NCBI GenBank assembly: GCA_022496185.1
Contig: WTXG01000003.1
Coordinates: 1,116,001-1,180,000 of the forward strand
DNA from: Multifurca ochricompacta
Lineage: Eukaryota; Basidiomycota; Agaricomycetes; Russulales; Russulaceae
Direction of reading: 5' to 3'
Length of the DNA stretch: 64,000 bases
In this document: positions 48,492-60,507 of the stretch, piece by piece
How the letters are laid out: every line of letters starts with the position of its first letter
Position numbering within the stretch: the stretch's first letter is position 1
Made by a program: the position numbers and the translations under genes
Notes under the pieces: generated by a model
Seen by the model: only the letters and a program-made list of their open reading frames with translations
Told to the model about the DNA's origin: nothing
Database searches by the model: none

Positions 48492-50144
48492 ATGTCACTC
48501 TCTAACAAACTCGCCATCACCGATGTTGATTTAAAAAACAAGCGTGTCCTTATCCGCGTCGACTTTAACGTTCCTATGCAGGATGGAAAAATCACCAATC
48601 CTGCTGTATGTGTCCCTAAATCGACGCTTGCACCCTTGTCATGAAGCTCACCTTCTTTAAGCGTATCGTCGCCGCTCTACCTACCATCAAATATGCCTTG
48701 AATAATGGTGGGTATCTTCGGCAAGATTTACCTACCTGTTTCTGAACCAAGCTACATTCACGTTCACAAAGGCGCATCGGCTGTCATTCTGATGTCTCAC
48801 CTCGGGCGTCCGGATGGAAAGCCTAATCCGAAGTATTCCCTTGAGCCCGTTTCCCACGAGCTTTCAAAGCTTTTAGACAATCGGCCAGTGACCTTCCTGC
48901 ATGACTGCATTGGCCCGGATGTTGAGGAGGCGGTCTCCTCAGCTGAGCATGGTTCTGTCCTACTCTTGGAGAACCTTCGCTTTCATATCGAGGAGGAGGG
49001 CTCTGTAAAGGGCAAAGACGGGAAGAAAACCAAAGCAGATCCTGCTAAGGTTGCTGAGTTTCGCGAACAGCTTACAAGGCTTGGGGACGTTTATGTGAAT
49101 GACGCCTTTGGTACCGCCCACCGCGCCCACTCCAGCATGGTTGGTATCAAACTGCCTCAGCGTGCCGCAGGTTTCCTTGTCAAGAAGGAACTAGAATTTT
49201 TCGCGAAAGCATTGGAGAATCCAGACAGACCTTTCTTGGCCATACTCGGTGGTGCCAAGGTTTCTGACAAGATTCAGCTAATCGACAACATGCTCGACAA
49301 GGTAATCCAGATCTTTGTTAGTTGCGATCATTAACGCCGACGAGATGATTTTATAGGTTAATTCGCTCATCATATGTGGAGGCATGGCGTTTACCTTCAA
49401 AAAGACACTTGAGAACGTCGCGGTAGGTTACTAGGCTGTAAGTAAGTTGCTTTAACAAGCTTATGACGATGTACTGCAGATTGGAAACTCCCTATTTGAT
49501 GTTGCTGGCTCAGAGAACGTTCTCTCACTCGTCGAAAAGGCTCGAAGGAACAATGTGCAGCTCGTTTTCCCGGTAGATTACATCACCGCGGACAAGTTTG
49601 ACAAAAACGCTAATGTGCGCTTGGCCCTTGCACACTTGCACACTACGGACATCTCCTGACAAAGTTTCTCCGACTAGACTGGTGTGGCTACCGATAAGGA
49701 GGGTATCCCTGAGGGCTGGATGGGTCTTGACGCTGGACCGGAGAGCCAGAAAAAATATCGTGAAGCAGTTCTTGCCGCGAAGACCATTCTATGGAATGGG
49801 TTGGTGATCACTTGCATCAGTTTTCACGCGTCTTTTCATGCGCGGTTACAGTCCTCCAGGTGTCTTTGAGTTTCCTGCCTTTGCTGCAGGTTCTAAAGCG
49901 CTACTCGATGCCAATATCGAAGCCGCCAACAATGGCGCTGTCGTCATCGTCGGGGGAGGGGACACGGCTACGTTGGCGGCGCAATATGAAGCTGAGGATA
50001 GTCTCAGCCATGTAAGCACCGGAGGTGGCGCCAGCCTTGAGCTGCTTGAGGGGAAGGTGAGTTAGTTAGGGATGTTCCGGGGGTTGCGCTGACACTTGAC
50101 GACGAAAGGTGCTTCCCGGAGTAGCCGAGCTGAGTGAAAAGTAA
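48492..50144 (+). CDS. PGK1: Phosphoglycerate kinase
   Basis: Glycolytic enzyme that makes ATP from 1,3-bisphosphoglycerate. [20 protein letters not shown] (ATG 48492-48494) with [51 protein letters not shown] (substrate-binding); [75 protein letters not shown] (split by an intron at about 49800-49853); [12 protein letters not shown] and [16 protein letters not shown], with the ATP-site glycine motifs intact. It ends [13 protein letters not shown] 50142-50144. Seven or so introns. Length of about 417 residues is standard. A TATA box is present upstream. Confidence 0.96.
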
Positions 50145-50363
50145 AGGAGTGTCCCGACGATAAGTCTTTAACATAAATATTCAGACTGATGCCGCGGAGA
50201 AAGGGAAGGGAAGTGAATGATGTGGGTTTGTAGGCCGAGTTAATATTGTAAAGATAAAATTGAGTCTGAGAATGGGTGGAGCCGATTATCTGATAATTAT
50301 TTAACAAGCGCAAGCGATTTCCGACTTCCGCACAACTCCCAACCAACCGCCGACTGACCCATC

Positions 50364-52334
50364 ATGTTGTCAGTGTCAAAAGTATCACGGTGTCTCTTTA
50401 CTCGCCGTAACCCTCTTCACAAACCTCATTTACCATTGCCATCCACGCTCGTTGCATCTAACCGAACTTATGTTCAACCTTCTGGTGCCGACAGAGCAAG
50501 TATTGTCGACATACCGTCAGCATACCAGGATGAGAGTCATTTCGCTCCCAGAGCCGGTAATAACCCTCTTTTCCCTCGTCTAGGCCCCTATGTGTGAACC
50601 TAATGTGAGCCCTTACAGACATGCTTGGCTTCAAGCTCGATCTCCCACAGCGAGAAGACGGTGTTACCAACAAGACTCGCCCAATTTACCTCGATATGCA
50701 GGTAATGCAATTCATCTCGTCAAATGCAGCTTTCTGAATGTTCCAAGGCTACAACCCCTGTGGATCCGCGTGTCTTGGACGCTATGCTTCCTTACTTAAC
50801 GGACCAGTACGGAAATCCCCATAGTCGAACACACGCTTACGGTTGGGAAGCGGAGAAGGGAGTGGAGGATGCTAGGAAGGTTCTTCGTTCCCCTCACTCT
50901 CCACGTTTCCTATTCTCATCAGTCGCATTAGCATATTGCCGACTTGATTGGTGCTGACCCGAAGGACATCATTTTTACGTCCGGAGCAACGGAGACCAAT
51001 AACATGGCCATCAAAGGGGTGGCACATTTTCACAAGGACAAAAAGAGACACGTTATCACCACTCAGACTGTATGACTGGCACTCTTTCTGTCGCTGTCAA
51101 GCTTATCGTATTTCGGACAGGAACACAAATGCGTACTCGACTCGTGCCGAAAACTGCAGGAGGAAGGTTTTGACGTGACTTACCTTCCCGTTCAGAGGAA
51201 CGGCGTCATCTCTCTAGAAGAGCTGGAGGACGCAATTCGGCCCGACACCTCATTGATTTCCATTATGGCCGTCAATAACGAGACGGGGGTCATTCAACCG
51301 ATCAAGGAGATAGGTGCCATTTCACGCAAGCATCGTGGCATATACTTTCATACAGATGCCGCTCAAGCTGCCGGAAAGATCCCCCTCGACGTTAATGCAA
51401 TGAACGTGGATCTCATGAGTATCTCGGGGCATAAACTTTATGGCCCTAAGGGAATCGGGGCTGCCTATGTTCGACGACGACCCCGTGTGCGGTTGGAGCC
51501 TATTTTAAATGGCGGTGGACAGGAAAGGGGATTACGTAGCGGCACCTTACCTGCTGCGCTCGCCGTGGCTATGGGCGAAGCCGCGAGGGTAGCTAAGCAA
51601 GAGATGGTGGTGAGTGCAGCGTTCTGACGCGCGATGATGTAAAACTGCACGCCCAGCTTCGCTGGAGAGCGAGCGGCAATACAAGGACTGGAGTTTACTC
51701 AGACCTTGTAGCCGGCTGCGTCATGATCTCTGTGCAGGGGTACTGAGCGTCTTAACTTGTATCTTTTCATCCCACACGTTGTTTTCTCACCCGGCGGCAC
51801 AGAGAGACCATGCTTGGATCACCCAGCTATCAAAACGGCTTGTCAAGGGTATCAATGAGAGAGTGGAGCATGTCGTTCGGAATGGAGATCCCAATGGATA
51901 TCCCGGATGTGTCAACCTCAGCTTTGCCTATGTCGAGGGCGAGAGCCTACTGATGGCATTAAAAGTGGGTGTACTTCGTGACATTCAGTCGGAATTATTG
52001 ATATAGTGCCATTGCAGGACATCGCCTTGTCTTCAGGAAGTGCATGCACTTCCGCATCACTGGAGCCTTCGTATGTGCTCCGCGCACTAGGTCAGTCAAC
52101 ACCGCCCCATGCAATGTATGGCGGTTGCTCACTTCTTTGCTGGTAGGTGCCGCTGAGGACATGGCGCATTCATCACTCCGATTCGGTATTGGCCGCTTCA
52201 CGACGGAGGCGGAGATAGATTTTGTGATTGAGAAAATTGTAGCAACCGTGCAGAGGCTGCGTGACATGAGCCCTCTCTGGGAAATGGTGCAAGAGGGTAT
52301 TGACATCAATACTATTGATTGGGCTCAGCACTGA
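50364..52334 (+). CDS. NFS1: Mitochondrial cysteine desulfurase
   Basis: NFS1 takes sulfur from cysteine for iron-sulfur cluster and tRNA thiolation. The start [20 protein letters not shown] (ATG 50364) is an Arg-rich mitochondrial presequence. Body: [107 protein letters not shown]; the PLP lysine motif [13 protein letters not shown] (about 51424-51462); [12 protein letters not shown]; and the active-site cysteine loop [14 protein letters not shown] (about 52034-52075). It ends [12 protein letters not shown] 52332-52334. Several introns, one unusually long here (about 51607-51803). The spacer to PGK1 is about 220 bases on the same strand. Confidence 0.96.
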
Positions 52335-52636
52335 AAACCTGGATATGTCGGCTATTTTTTGTTTTTTTGTTTTGTTTCTTTGCCACCATGCATAGCTGCT
52401 CTGCATCTCCCTGTTCGCGTTCGCGATCCAAAGTATATTTTAAAAAATAAATAAAATAGTGTGTGAATATGATATTGTTTTTTTTTAGGCGGCGTGATCG
52501 CGTGCCATGTTTGGCTATATTTTTAAGCTCCGCATGGTTTGTTGAAATAATTGAATGAACTGGAGCCCCTCAGGCTCCCTCTCTTTCTTAAGAGTTTCAT
52601 CCTTACCTTCTTTTACCTTCTTTCCTCTCCATTACC
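52335..52636. other. Intergenic spacer
   Basis: NFS1 3' flank with T-rich tracts (52356-52380, 52478-52487) and the promoter of the SR protein gene. No gene. Confidence 0.5.
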
Positions 52637-54095
52637 ATGTCTCGCCGTCTTTACCTTGGAAGTATGTGCCCTTTTTTTTTTTGCAAGAACCCTCTTGACT
52701 TCACTATTATTATGACCGGTAGAGCTTCCTCCGGATACTAGGTCTGAAGATGTGTCCAAATTTTTCGACGGGTACGGCAAAATTGTGGATTGTCGTGTTA
52801 TGACCGGTCAGTTACGCTCCGCTTTTATCTTTACCAGGTGTATTTAACTCCAAAAATGTATTAGGCTTTGGGTTTGTCGAGTTTGAAAATGCAAGGGTAT
52901 GCCTTACTTTTGCACGTCATTGCTTAAATATTGATTTACATCATAGGATGCGGAGGATGCGTTACATCACTTCAATGGCAAAAATTTCATGGGCCAAAAG
53001 TACAAACACACTCTTTTCCATCGACTCGAAACTCAAAAAGGGATTTTTGACATAGCATCGTAGTTGAATTCGCTAAAGAGTCTCGTCCTCGTCGCGAACC
53101 ATACGAAGACAGATACGGGTACGTCCCTCAATCACGGGCGTGCGTAAAATATTTGCTCATATTACGCTAGCGCTCCTGTGCGTGCTCGTAGGCCCCCTGG
53201 TATCAGGATAGTCGTTTCAGGTATCTCCAGGGACACCAGTTGGCAGGTACGACCAAGTCCTTGTCGTTTATCCAGTTGGCCTGCCAGTGATACGGGGCCG
53301 TTGAATATCACGATTGGGCCTTGTGATGTTGTGATTGATTCCTTGGACAGTATGCTGACGTCCAGTGTTTTTCTCTTGCTTGCACAGGACCTCAAGGATT
53401 TCGGCCGCGAGGCTGGTAATGTATCTTTTGCTGACATTGACCGTGATGTTCCTGGTCAAGGGTACATCACATTCCTTGGAAGTTACTTTTCCCTGCTGAT
53501 GTCGATGATCAGGATCCTCGAATATTTGAACCGTGAGGATGCTGAACGAGCAGTCAAGGAATTGGACGGTAAAGACCTTCGTGGTCAGGCCGTTCGTGTT
53601 GATTTGTTTGAGGACGTAAGTATATTTTTCTCTCAGTCAAGTGATATGTATTCTTATTATGTTTGGTAGCGTGGCCCTGATAATTACCGCCGTGATGAAC
53701 GCCGGGATTATCGCGATGACCGCTACAGAGATGAACGTCACAGGGATGAGCGTTTCAAAGACGATCGTTATAATAGAGATGAGCGTCATCGCGACGACCG
53801 CTATGACCGTCACCGTGAAGACAAGGGTTCCTACCGGCGCGATCGATCGCGCTCTCCTCCCCGTCGTGGAGAAGATGATCGTCGCCCCAGGTCGCCTCCG
53901 CCCCGGAGGGAATTTGAAGATAAAAGGCCTGCAGGGTACGATGATCGACGGGGGGGCTATGATGACCGAAGAGGTCCTGACCTTTATTATGATCGTCGCA
54001 GGGACGAACGCAGGGACGATCGACGCCGCGATGACAAGGACGACCGGTTCGACGACAGGGCGTCCCGACACAATGGAGAAGGCGGGTGGCGTTAA
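52637..54095 (+). CDS. SR-type splicing factor with two RRMs (SRSF1-like)
   Basis: Two-RRM splicing regulator. ATG 52637-52639 gives MSRRLYLGKLPPDTRSEDVS, with RRM1 completed by FFDGYGKIVDCRVMTG, FGFVEFENARDAEDALHHFN and IVVEFAKESRPRREP across four short introns. The second, pseudo-RRM has the hallmark SWQDLKDFGREAG (split by an intron of about 145 bases at 53245-53390), then FADIDRDVPGQG and LEYLNREDAERAVKELDGKD. The C-terminal tail (from about 53668) is not a plain RS domain but a long run of RDD/RDE/RDR units with few serines (RRDRSRSPPRRGEDDRRPRS in the middle). It ends NGEGGWR, TAA 54093-54095. SWQDLKD is diagnostic for the SRSF1/SRSF4-6 pseudo-RRM group; fungal relatives include S. pombe Srp2. 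Confidence 0.9.
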
Positions 54096-54129
54096 AGGCG
54101 GGTGTCGAGTGGTCGTGGTCCGCAGGCCA

Positions 54130-54522
54130 AGCAAAATAAGGGACGGAACGGGCGACTGATCCCCCGGACGGACGAAGTCTTCTTGCTTTCATCAGCTTCC
54201 TTTGCCTTTTTTCGCGCGTATCTCCAGTCGAACTGCTCCCATGTTAGCCCGTTGGCGTTGGCATTGTGCACGAGGTCTCGTAGAATTCTGATCGTGGTCG
54301 TGGCTTGTCCGGGTAGGCCCAATCCAAGGCTGACGTTCCTTTCATCAAGTCCTGTATCTGGCCCGCGAACCTGCGACGGTCCACAAGCAGACGATATATT
54401 TGGCAAAGACATCTATTCGTGTATGGCGTGGAGATGCAAGTTTGAAGAAGAGTCTCATACCGTTGCGTTGCCAGCCGTGTGCCTTCTTGTTCGGAGTACG
54501 CTGCACGAGGATGAACGGTCAA
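54130..54522 (-). CDS. Doubtful small gene on the minus strand, frame broken
   Basis: Two adjacent reading frames look coding-like but are offset. The upstream one contains CLCQIYRLLVDRRRFAGQIQ followed by DWAYPDKPRPRSEFYETS and MPTPTG, ending at a stop near 54243. The downstream one contains GLTWEQFDWRYARKKAKEAD followed by ESKKTSSVRG. One extra G in the run at 54248-54250 would join them. A possible intron (about 54412-54461) precedes them. Charge pattern and helix periodicity suggest a real protein, but I recognise no family and no confident start, and the 3' part would overlap or abut the SR gene tail. It may be a small unknown gene, a relic, or chance. Confidence 0.3.
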
Positions 54523-54523
54523 C

Positions 54524-54539
54524 TTTTTTTTTTTTTTTT
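54524..54539. repeat. Poly-T run (16 bases)
   Basis: Uninterrupted T16. On the minus strand it would be a poly-A; length may vary between reads. Confidence 0.8.
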
Positions 54540-55065
54540 AAATAAGGAGGACTACTGTTCGTGTCGAAGGCTGTGCGTTGACATTGGAATTCCCACCCGT
54601 TGGCTTACGTGGCTGGGTATAACAATATCGCCTGGAGGCGATCTTTGATGCTCCTGGCCATGCGGCACTTAGTCAACGCCAACCGACGTACTAATGGCGA
54701 GGAATGAGTGCAATGGGAGCACATGCGCCTGCGCCCAGAAAGTCCTGTGCTTTAGTTCAGCCTGGGTCATGGTTCTCATCTGTAGATTAGGATCCCAAGC
54801 CCATCGGAACTGACGATTCTACCAGGTGAGAGTGCATTCCTTCGTTCTTGTGCAGTAATATTGTATGTACCGCTAACCAATGTGACGATTCTTTGCTTTC
54901 GTCTGGGTCTGAGTATAACCTGAATTACTTTCATTCCACCCCTCTTGTGGGAACATCACGGTTGCATGGACTACTTGAATACAACCTTGCTACCCTGCTG
55001 TTGACGCCCTGAAATGATGTCCGAAAAGAAAAAATGTAGATCATGCACGCAATTTTTTTCATTTT
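54540..55065. other. Intergenic spacer
   Basis: Region downstream of TBCE. Apart from a possible first exon of the doubtful minus-strand gene (54600-54665) nothing is recognised. Confidence 0.45.
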
Positions 55066-57334
55066 TCACTCTTTGACGTAAATAACTACCTCGGAACCAT
55101 TTTCCAACCACCAGTCGATCTCCTTGTCATCATCCGCCGCGGCGATATCTCCGAGGGGAGTAAGATTCCCATCCGCCATGCGTATCCATAAGTCACACTC
55201 AGCGCCTCGCGGAGACTTGAATAGCTTTAACAACTTGAGACGTAGTATGCGTAAGGGCGCTGATGGCAGCACTTTAACAGGTTTAGTCAACTTCAGCGCT
55301 TCCGGCGCTGATGGTGGTGGGCTGACTGCCGAAAGACTGGCCTTGATCTCTATGGGAAGGTAAGCGAACATTGAGGGAAAGACGGCGCAATGGGAAGGGG
55401 GCAATGATACGAACCGATTAGATGGTTTTTAAGCTTGTTGTCCTCATCCTTCGTCACTGACGTTATGTCCGGCGTGCCATGCGCTGGGAAAAGGGGGACC
55501 GCGGAAAATAAAGTAATCAATTGCGACCGTCACAATACAACCAGACGTTTCCAGAGGCACCGCGGCGCAGGGCGATGCCGAAGGAGGGACAGGCACGCCA
55601 TCCACAGACAGAAGAAATTCAATAAGCTCAACAACATTAATGTTTCTCACGTCCTGAGAGCAGACAACCTTCACACAATTCAACCCAGCGCGGGTGATCT
55701 GCGCCCCGGGCGGCATCTGACGAATATGACTCGCGCGCAATACGTGAGAGATAGAAGAGTTCTGCGTCAATGCGTTGACGTTGACTAATCTTGAACAGGG
55801 CGCAAGCCATTCGGGTAATGGGTCATAACAGTATGTTTGGCGAGTTTTTCAAAAGCGGCGTCAGGTCATAGCCGCACGTGAACGTAATGTACTGACAGAG
55901 GTGCCATCAAGGGTCCGAAGCCTGGGCAAACGGGCGATGACAATCTGTTGCCAGACTCGACTCATTTGTGAATCTGTAGGTGTGCCAGCACAGAACGAGG
56001 TCAGCCCCAAAGAAAACATCTTTGGGTAGTGGACCGCACCTGTAAGTAAAGGGGTCCTGTTCAATGAGAGGGACTCAAGCTGGGGGCACCAAAGGTTCAG
56101 TGAGTCGATAGACGACCATTCCGATATACCGGTCGAGGAGAGGGACAGATGTGTCAATCCCAAGGGGTCGTGCGACTCGGTTGGAAAAGGTATGGACTTG
56201 AATGAATTGGAGGAAAGGATGAGACGATCAAGCCTATTAGCCAATCAATAAACGGTACATAACCCGAGATGACACAAGCACTTCTGAAAGGGCAACAATG
56301 CTTGACAGGTCTCGGCCCAATCAGAAAGTTGGTTGCAGTCAAGGTTTATTATGGTGGGAGCGAGTTTCATGGGTCCCGGATAGTGGAGCGTCAAGCTTTG
56401 TAGTCTGTTGTAACCCGCCTCCAGGTGCTTCAAGTTAGGCACCAGGGCAACGATGTCCACTATGGCTTGCCAAGCCATGAGCGTGCCATTAAGCTGTAAC
56501 TCAGTGAGATGCAAAAAGGCGTTTGTTCTAAGTTTCATGTTGGAAAGTGGCCGCAAGCGGTTGTTGCTAACATCGAGAAAATGAATAGGGCGCGGAAATT
56601 CCCAACAAAGTACACACTTCAGGCCGAGCCGTTCAAGTGATGGTAACTCGATTGCAATCAGGGCAATGACGTCCCAACTTGAAATAAGGCTATAAGAAAG
56701 GTCAAGACCTTTTACGTCTTGGAAGACGGCACGAACGTTAGAAGGGAACATCGAGTTATTGAAGGACTAGACTGACTAGGACATTTTTTGCGAATTTCGC
56801 CAGGGGGATCAGCTCCGGAGACGTTCTCCTTGTCTAGACTGATTTCCCGTAACCGTTCGAGATCGGAGAATTTCCCGCGAATTTTATCCAAGTTGACAGC
56901 TTCAACTTGAATAGCACCATTCGAGGAGCCAAGGATAACAGTTTCTTGTGTGTCGGAACCATGGAATTGCTCGACATATTTGTCAATGAGCGCACTAAGA
57001 AAGGTCTTCCCATATTGTACGGAAGGGAGAGGACGAATAAAAGAGCCTGCACTAGTTGATCTAGATGCAGGATTACACTTCAAGATTTGGATCATCGGAT
57101 ATGTGGTTCTCACAAGCACGAAAAGTAGCGCTTTCCACCCTTGATCCCATCGTGTTTCCCTCGGCTCGGGTCGTCCCATTCCACTCCGAACCATATACCG
57201 CTTGTCCCATGTACCTCTCCTACATATCTGATAGTGCCGACGTAACCTGAGAGAGAAATACGAGTACCCAAGGATGGGAAGGTACTAATAGTGCCAGTGC
57301 CAGTGCCAGTGCCAGTGTGGCCAGAGTGTGACAT
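55066..57334 (-). CDS. TBCE: Tubulin-folding cofactor E (TBCE / Pac2)
   Basis: TBCE helps assemble and disassemble alpha/beta-tubulin dimers. It has the three-domain TBCE layout. The N-terminal CAP-Gly domain is GTRISLSGYVGTIRYVGEVH with GIWFGVEWDDPSRGKHDGIK (the GKHDG groove binds EEY/F tails; about 57140-57270). A leucine-rich repeat region follows (GLDLSYSLISSW; LPSLERLGLK; IHFLDVSNNRLRPLSNM; LTELQLNGTLMAWQAIVD; PNLKHLEAGYNRLQSL; LDRLILSSNSFKSIP; LESLSLNRTPLL; about 55900-56740). The C-terminus is a ubiquitin-like domain, LPSAPLRILRLKLLKLFKSP, ending WWLENGSEVVIYVKE and TGA at 55066-55068. ATG 57332-57334 starts MSHSGHTGTGTGTGTIST, where a Gly-Thr run is encoded by a GTGCCA-type repeat. 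About seven introns. Confidence 0.93.
57291..57317 (-). repeat. Hexamer repeat coding for Gly-Thr in TBCE N-terminus
   Basis: About four and a half units of GTGCCA (plus strand) encode the Gly-Thr run at residues 8-15 of TBCE. Repeat-number change would not shift the frame. Confidence 0.75.
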
Positions 57335-57397
57335 ACAGCTCTTCGCTGACTAAATGGGCTAACAATAACGGATAAGGTCATGGTCATGTGACGGACA

Positions 57398-57429
57398 CGA
57401 ACTCGAACTCGAACTCGAACAACTCGAAC
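57398..57429. repeat. (CGAACT)n repeat
   Basis: Four to five CGAACT units in the 130-base divergent spacer between TBCE and HIBCH. Confidence 0.75.
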
Positions 57430-57463
57430 ACACACGAATACATGCACTTCCTCACTCACTCGA

Positions 57464-59220
57464 ATGTCTAGTCGATATCTCGTCGCCGCCGCAGCTCGTA
57501 GGACGGATGTTCTCTCCAGACACATGGCTTCCACAATAACATCATCTGAGGCGCGACAATGTCTTCTTAAAAATTCACCTCTACTAATTAGCGGTTCTTT
57601 TAGCCACTTGTCGAGTTCCAGGAACGACTTGCATTAAGGAGATTCATCCTCAACCGGCCGAAAAAGCTCAATGCCCTCAACACTCCAATGCTTGAAGTTT
57701 TGGCATCTCGAATCGAAGTATGCGATTCAATACACCTTCTGATTTAAACTCATCCAATTTTATCCTTCAAGCAATGGAACAACGCAGATCTCTGCGGGGT
57801 CATTGTAGGCACCGGCGTCGGCAAGGCATTCTCTGCTGGTGGAGATGTTGCTGGTTCGTCTCTCCCTATTTTTTATTGATTCCCTACTCACGAGCCTAAT
57901 TATTAGGCGTTATCGAAAATGCTGCAAATGAAGCAACACTACCCAAGGCCGTTGACTTCTTTCAGCGCGAGTATGAATTAGATACTCGCTCACACAAAGC
58001 TCTGCTGATTCTCACTAGATATGGGTTGGATTACACTCTCTCTACGTTATCGAAACCATACGTCGCTATTATGGATGGACTGACTTGTTCGTGTTTTTTT
58101 GTTGTCCATTATCCTTTTTGACTGAGTGCTGTTCATATACGTAGTCGGCGGTGGGTTCGGTCTGGTGGCACCAGCTCCATTCAGAGTCGCCACAGAGAAT
58201 TGCTCCATTTCGATGCCCGAAACCAAAATTGGATTTTTCCCTGACGTTGGCGCATCCTACTACCTCTCTCGTCTCGATGGTCAAATTGGAACATATCTTG
58301 CTCTCACAGGGACCTCTCTATCTGGTCGGGCCGCTTTGTAAGTCGCCTTTTCATTTATCCGACTCGAAAGGTTGCTCACCCGGCTTACTTCAGCGAGCAT
58401 GGCCTTGCAACTCACTATATACCTTCGGCACGTGTACCTATGCTCCTGGATACCTTGGCAACATTGGAAAAACCAACATTTGCCCAAGTCAACGAAGCTA
58501 TCGAAGATTTGCACTATGACAGGGAGCCGGCAGATCCAGTCGCCCCGCTTAGTGGTGCAACCCGTGTGGCATTGGACTCAGCATTTTCACAGGAAACAGT
58601 CGAAGCCATTGTTGACGCGTTGCAAAGTTATGCAACGGGTGAGGAGAGTGCCGAGGTTGTGCAATGGGCGAAGAATACACTCACAATGCTGGAGGACCGC
58701 AGTCCTTCCAGTCTCAAAATCGCTCTCATGGCTATCAAAAAGGGCAAATCATTAGACCTTCTTGAATCTTTCAAAATGGAGCTCGGAATAGCAGATGCAT
58801 TCTGCGTGGGTCCTTTCCGTTGACTCATTTCTGCAAGGCCGATTGAATACCCCCCAGCATGGTGCCTCTCCAGATTTCCATACCGGTGTGACCTCAGTGA
58901 TTGTTGAAAAAAAAACGAGTCGCCCTACTTGGTCGCCAGCTTCTCCCAACCAAGTGAACGAGGCCAACCTCGAGGCGTCATTTTTCAAACCCGCCGTGGA
59001 TTGTCCGCAACTTGTGCTTCCAGAGGCCTTGCGTAAAAGCCACCATCCCCCCGCATCTTTCTTGAGATACGGTCTGCCAACTGAAATTGAACTCCAAGCC
59101 CTTGTTGAAGGTCGTCACCCGTCCAGCGGATCCGGGGCGCTTACCACCCAAGACTCATTGCCAAAGCTGAAGACCTTCGCGGGGGTAAACGTGGTGCAGT
59201 CGAGAAAGTGCGAGAAGTAG
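57464..59220 (+). CDS. HIBCH: 3-hydroxyisobutyryl-CoA hydrolase, mitochondrial
   Basis: Crotonase-fold hydrolase of valine degradation that releases 3-hydroxyisobutyrate from its CoA ester. ATG 57464-57466 starts [20 protein letters not shown], a plausible mitochondrial presequence. Core: [20 protein letters not shown] with [25 protein letters not shown] and [26 protein letters not shown] (oxyanion-hole glycines); [20 protein letters not shown] with the catalytic Glu-Asp pair (about 58215-58270); [33 protein letters not shown]; and, after an intron at about 58806-58855, [22 protein letters not shown] 59218-59220. The junction between exon 1 and the conserved core (about 57570-57605) does not splice cleanly in phase by eye. 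About five introns. Confidence 0.92.
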
Positions 59221-59497
59221 TAAGTCGACAGTGCTCTGTTGACAAAGATGGGTACCTTCAGTGGAAACACTAAGTGTAATCCGCCACGCATGGAGGTCGT
59301 TCTTGCCTTTCCGCCACGATTTAAATTTGCGTACTGTTGCAGCTACATTGCTAATAGTTGTCTGTGTTGGCCTTCATGTGTTTGACATCCTTTTGCGACG
59401 GCCGTGCTTTAGATGGGATTAGTTGACTCGCCCCAGCGTGTGTAAGGCTTGAAGTCAAGCTCTCCCGCTACTGGACACCTGATACACTGGTGAATCC

Positions 59498-59842
59498 TCA
59501 GACAAATTTGTAGGACATTCGCCTTTGTACTGTGACGACTCCCTCCCCCATAGGATTGTAGTACATATGCGGCATTCGCCCATACGCCTTAATGGGTAAC
59601 ATTAATCGAGATGTCTCTGGAGTCTGGTCGACCATTGCGTGAAGCACTTGCCACGCGTGCTCCCATCTAACCCCTTCTGCTCCTTGCGTTATTAGAGTTG
59701 AAGCGTATAAACAATGATCATACAATGAATTCGCCACTGTTACGCCGTTTGGCCAGCCAACACTAACAGTCATGCTTTGTAATGTCACAGCATCGATTGA
59801 TGTTTCAGTAAAGTAAGGTAAGTAAAGAACAGCTGTCGGCAT
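59498..59842 (-). CDS. Doubtful ORF, possible relic of a fungal extracellular-protein family
   Basis: Uninterrupted ORF of 114 codons from ATG 59840-59842. It opens MPTAVLYLPYFTETSIDAVT and contains GWPNGVTVANSLYDHC. That pattern (Y-L-P-F/Y-F, S/T-I-D-A, later C-G-x-PNG) recalls expanded fungal secreted/GPI-anchored proteins I have seen, but most of the expected cysteines are absent and there is no signal peptide, so it could be a truncated exon or decayed copy. The rest, RMPHMYYNPMGEGVVTVQRR, is unfamiliar. Function unknown; it may not be translated. Confidence 0.3.
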   Translation of the reverse strand: MPTAVLYLPYFTETSIDAVTLQSMTVSVGWPNGVTVANSLYDHCLYASTLITQGAEGVRWEHAWQVLHAMVDQTPETSRLMLPIKAYGRMPHMYYNPMGEGVVTVQRRMSYKFV

Positions 59843-60068
59843 TAGAGAGGAACGGGCGAGCGGGTAAATGAGGACTCACTCACTTAGGCTACATCCGGGT
59901 GTTTAGGTTTACTATGCCGGAAGATATCCGGTACTTCAAGAATGAACCCTCAGCTTTCAGGTTTGTTCACCAATCATATAGTATCACAACTGAAACCTGT
60001 TCGAATAATATCTATTTTTCGACCTCTTGAAGAAGTAGTAAGTTCCGGTGTGTTCTTAGTTGACGAGT

Positions 60069-60096
60069 TCATCATCATATCATCATCATCACCACC

Positions 60097-60130
<34 letters not shown>
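60069..60130. repeat. (CAT)n/(CAC)n trinucleotide microsatellite
   Basis: About twenty CAT/CAC units. In one frame this reads as poly-His, but the surrounding frame is short and shows no other coding signal, so it is treated as noncoding. Confidence 0.9.
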
Positions 60131-60401
60131 AGCCCTGCTTGCTACTACTCTCATTGGCCTTGTTTATCTTAACTTTTCAGTTACATTAGCAAGCAGTGTT
60201 CGCGTGTCGTCCTTTGCCACGGAATGTGACCTTTGTTTTGCGCATAAGACAGAACAGTAGATGGAGTCAGAAATCGATCACGGGCAGTGCACTTCCTTTT
60301 TCTTCAGCAGACCCTACCGTTTCGTATGTTATAGGGTCAACACAGCACTCCGTGTTCCGTAAGGGACTGGCGCGATGTCAATATATCGGTTATTATACTT
60401 G

Positions 60402-60427
60402 TAACTTAACTTGAGTGTGTTAAGTTA
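60402..60427. repeat. Short inverted repeat
   Basis: Perfect 9-base arms TAACTTAAC and GTTAAGTTA with an 8-base loop. AT-rich, of unknown meaning. Confidence 0.6.
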
Positions 60428-60471
60428 AGTACGCGTTGACGGATCCAGTCATCCTGCAGGATACACAATAC

Positions 60472-60473
60472 TC

Positions 60474-60504
<31 letters not shown>

Positions 60505-60507
60505 TAC
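60472..60507. repeat. (ATACAC)n microsatellite
   Basis: About six ATACAC units in the gene-poor region. Confidence 0.85.

Noticed and set aside
60060..60260. ORF with a poly-histidine stretch
   Set aside because: The His run is just a CAT/CAC microsatellite; nothing around it looks coding.
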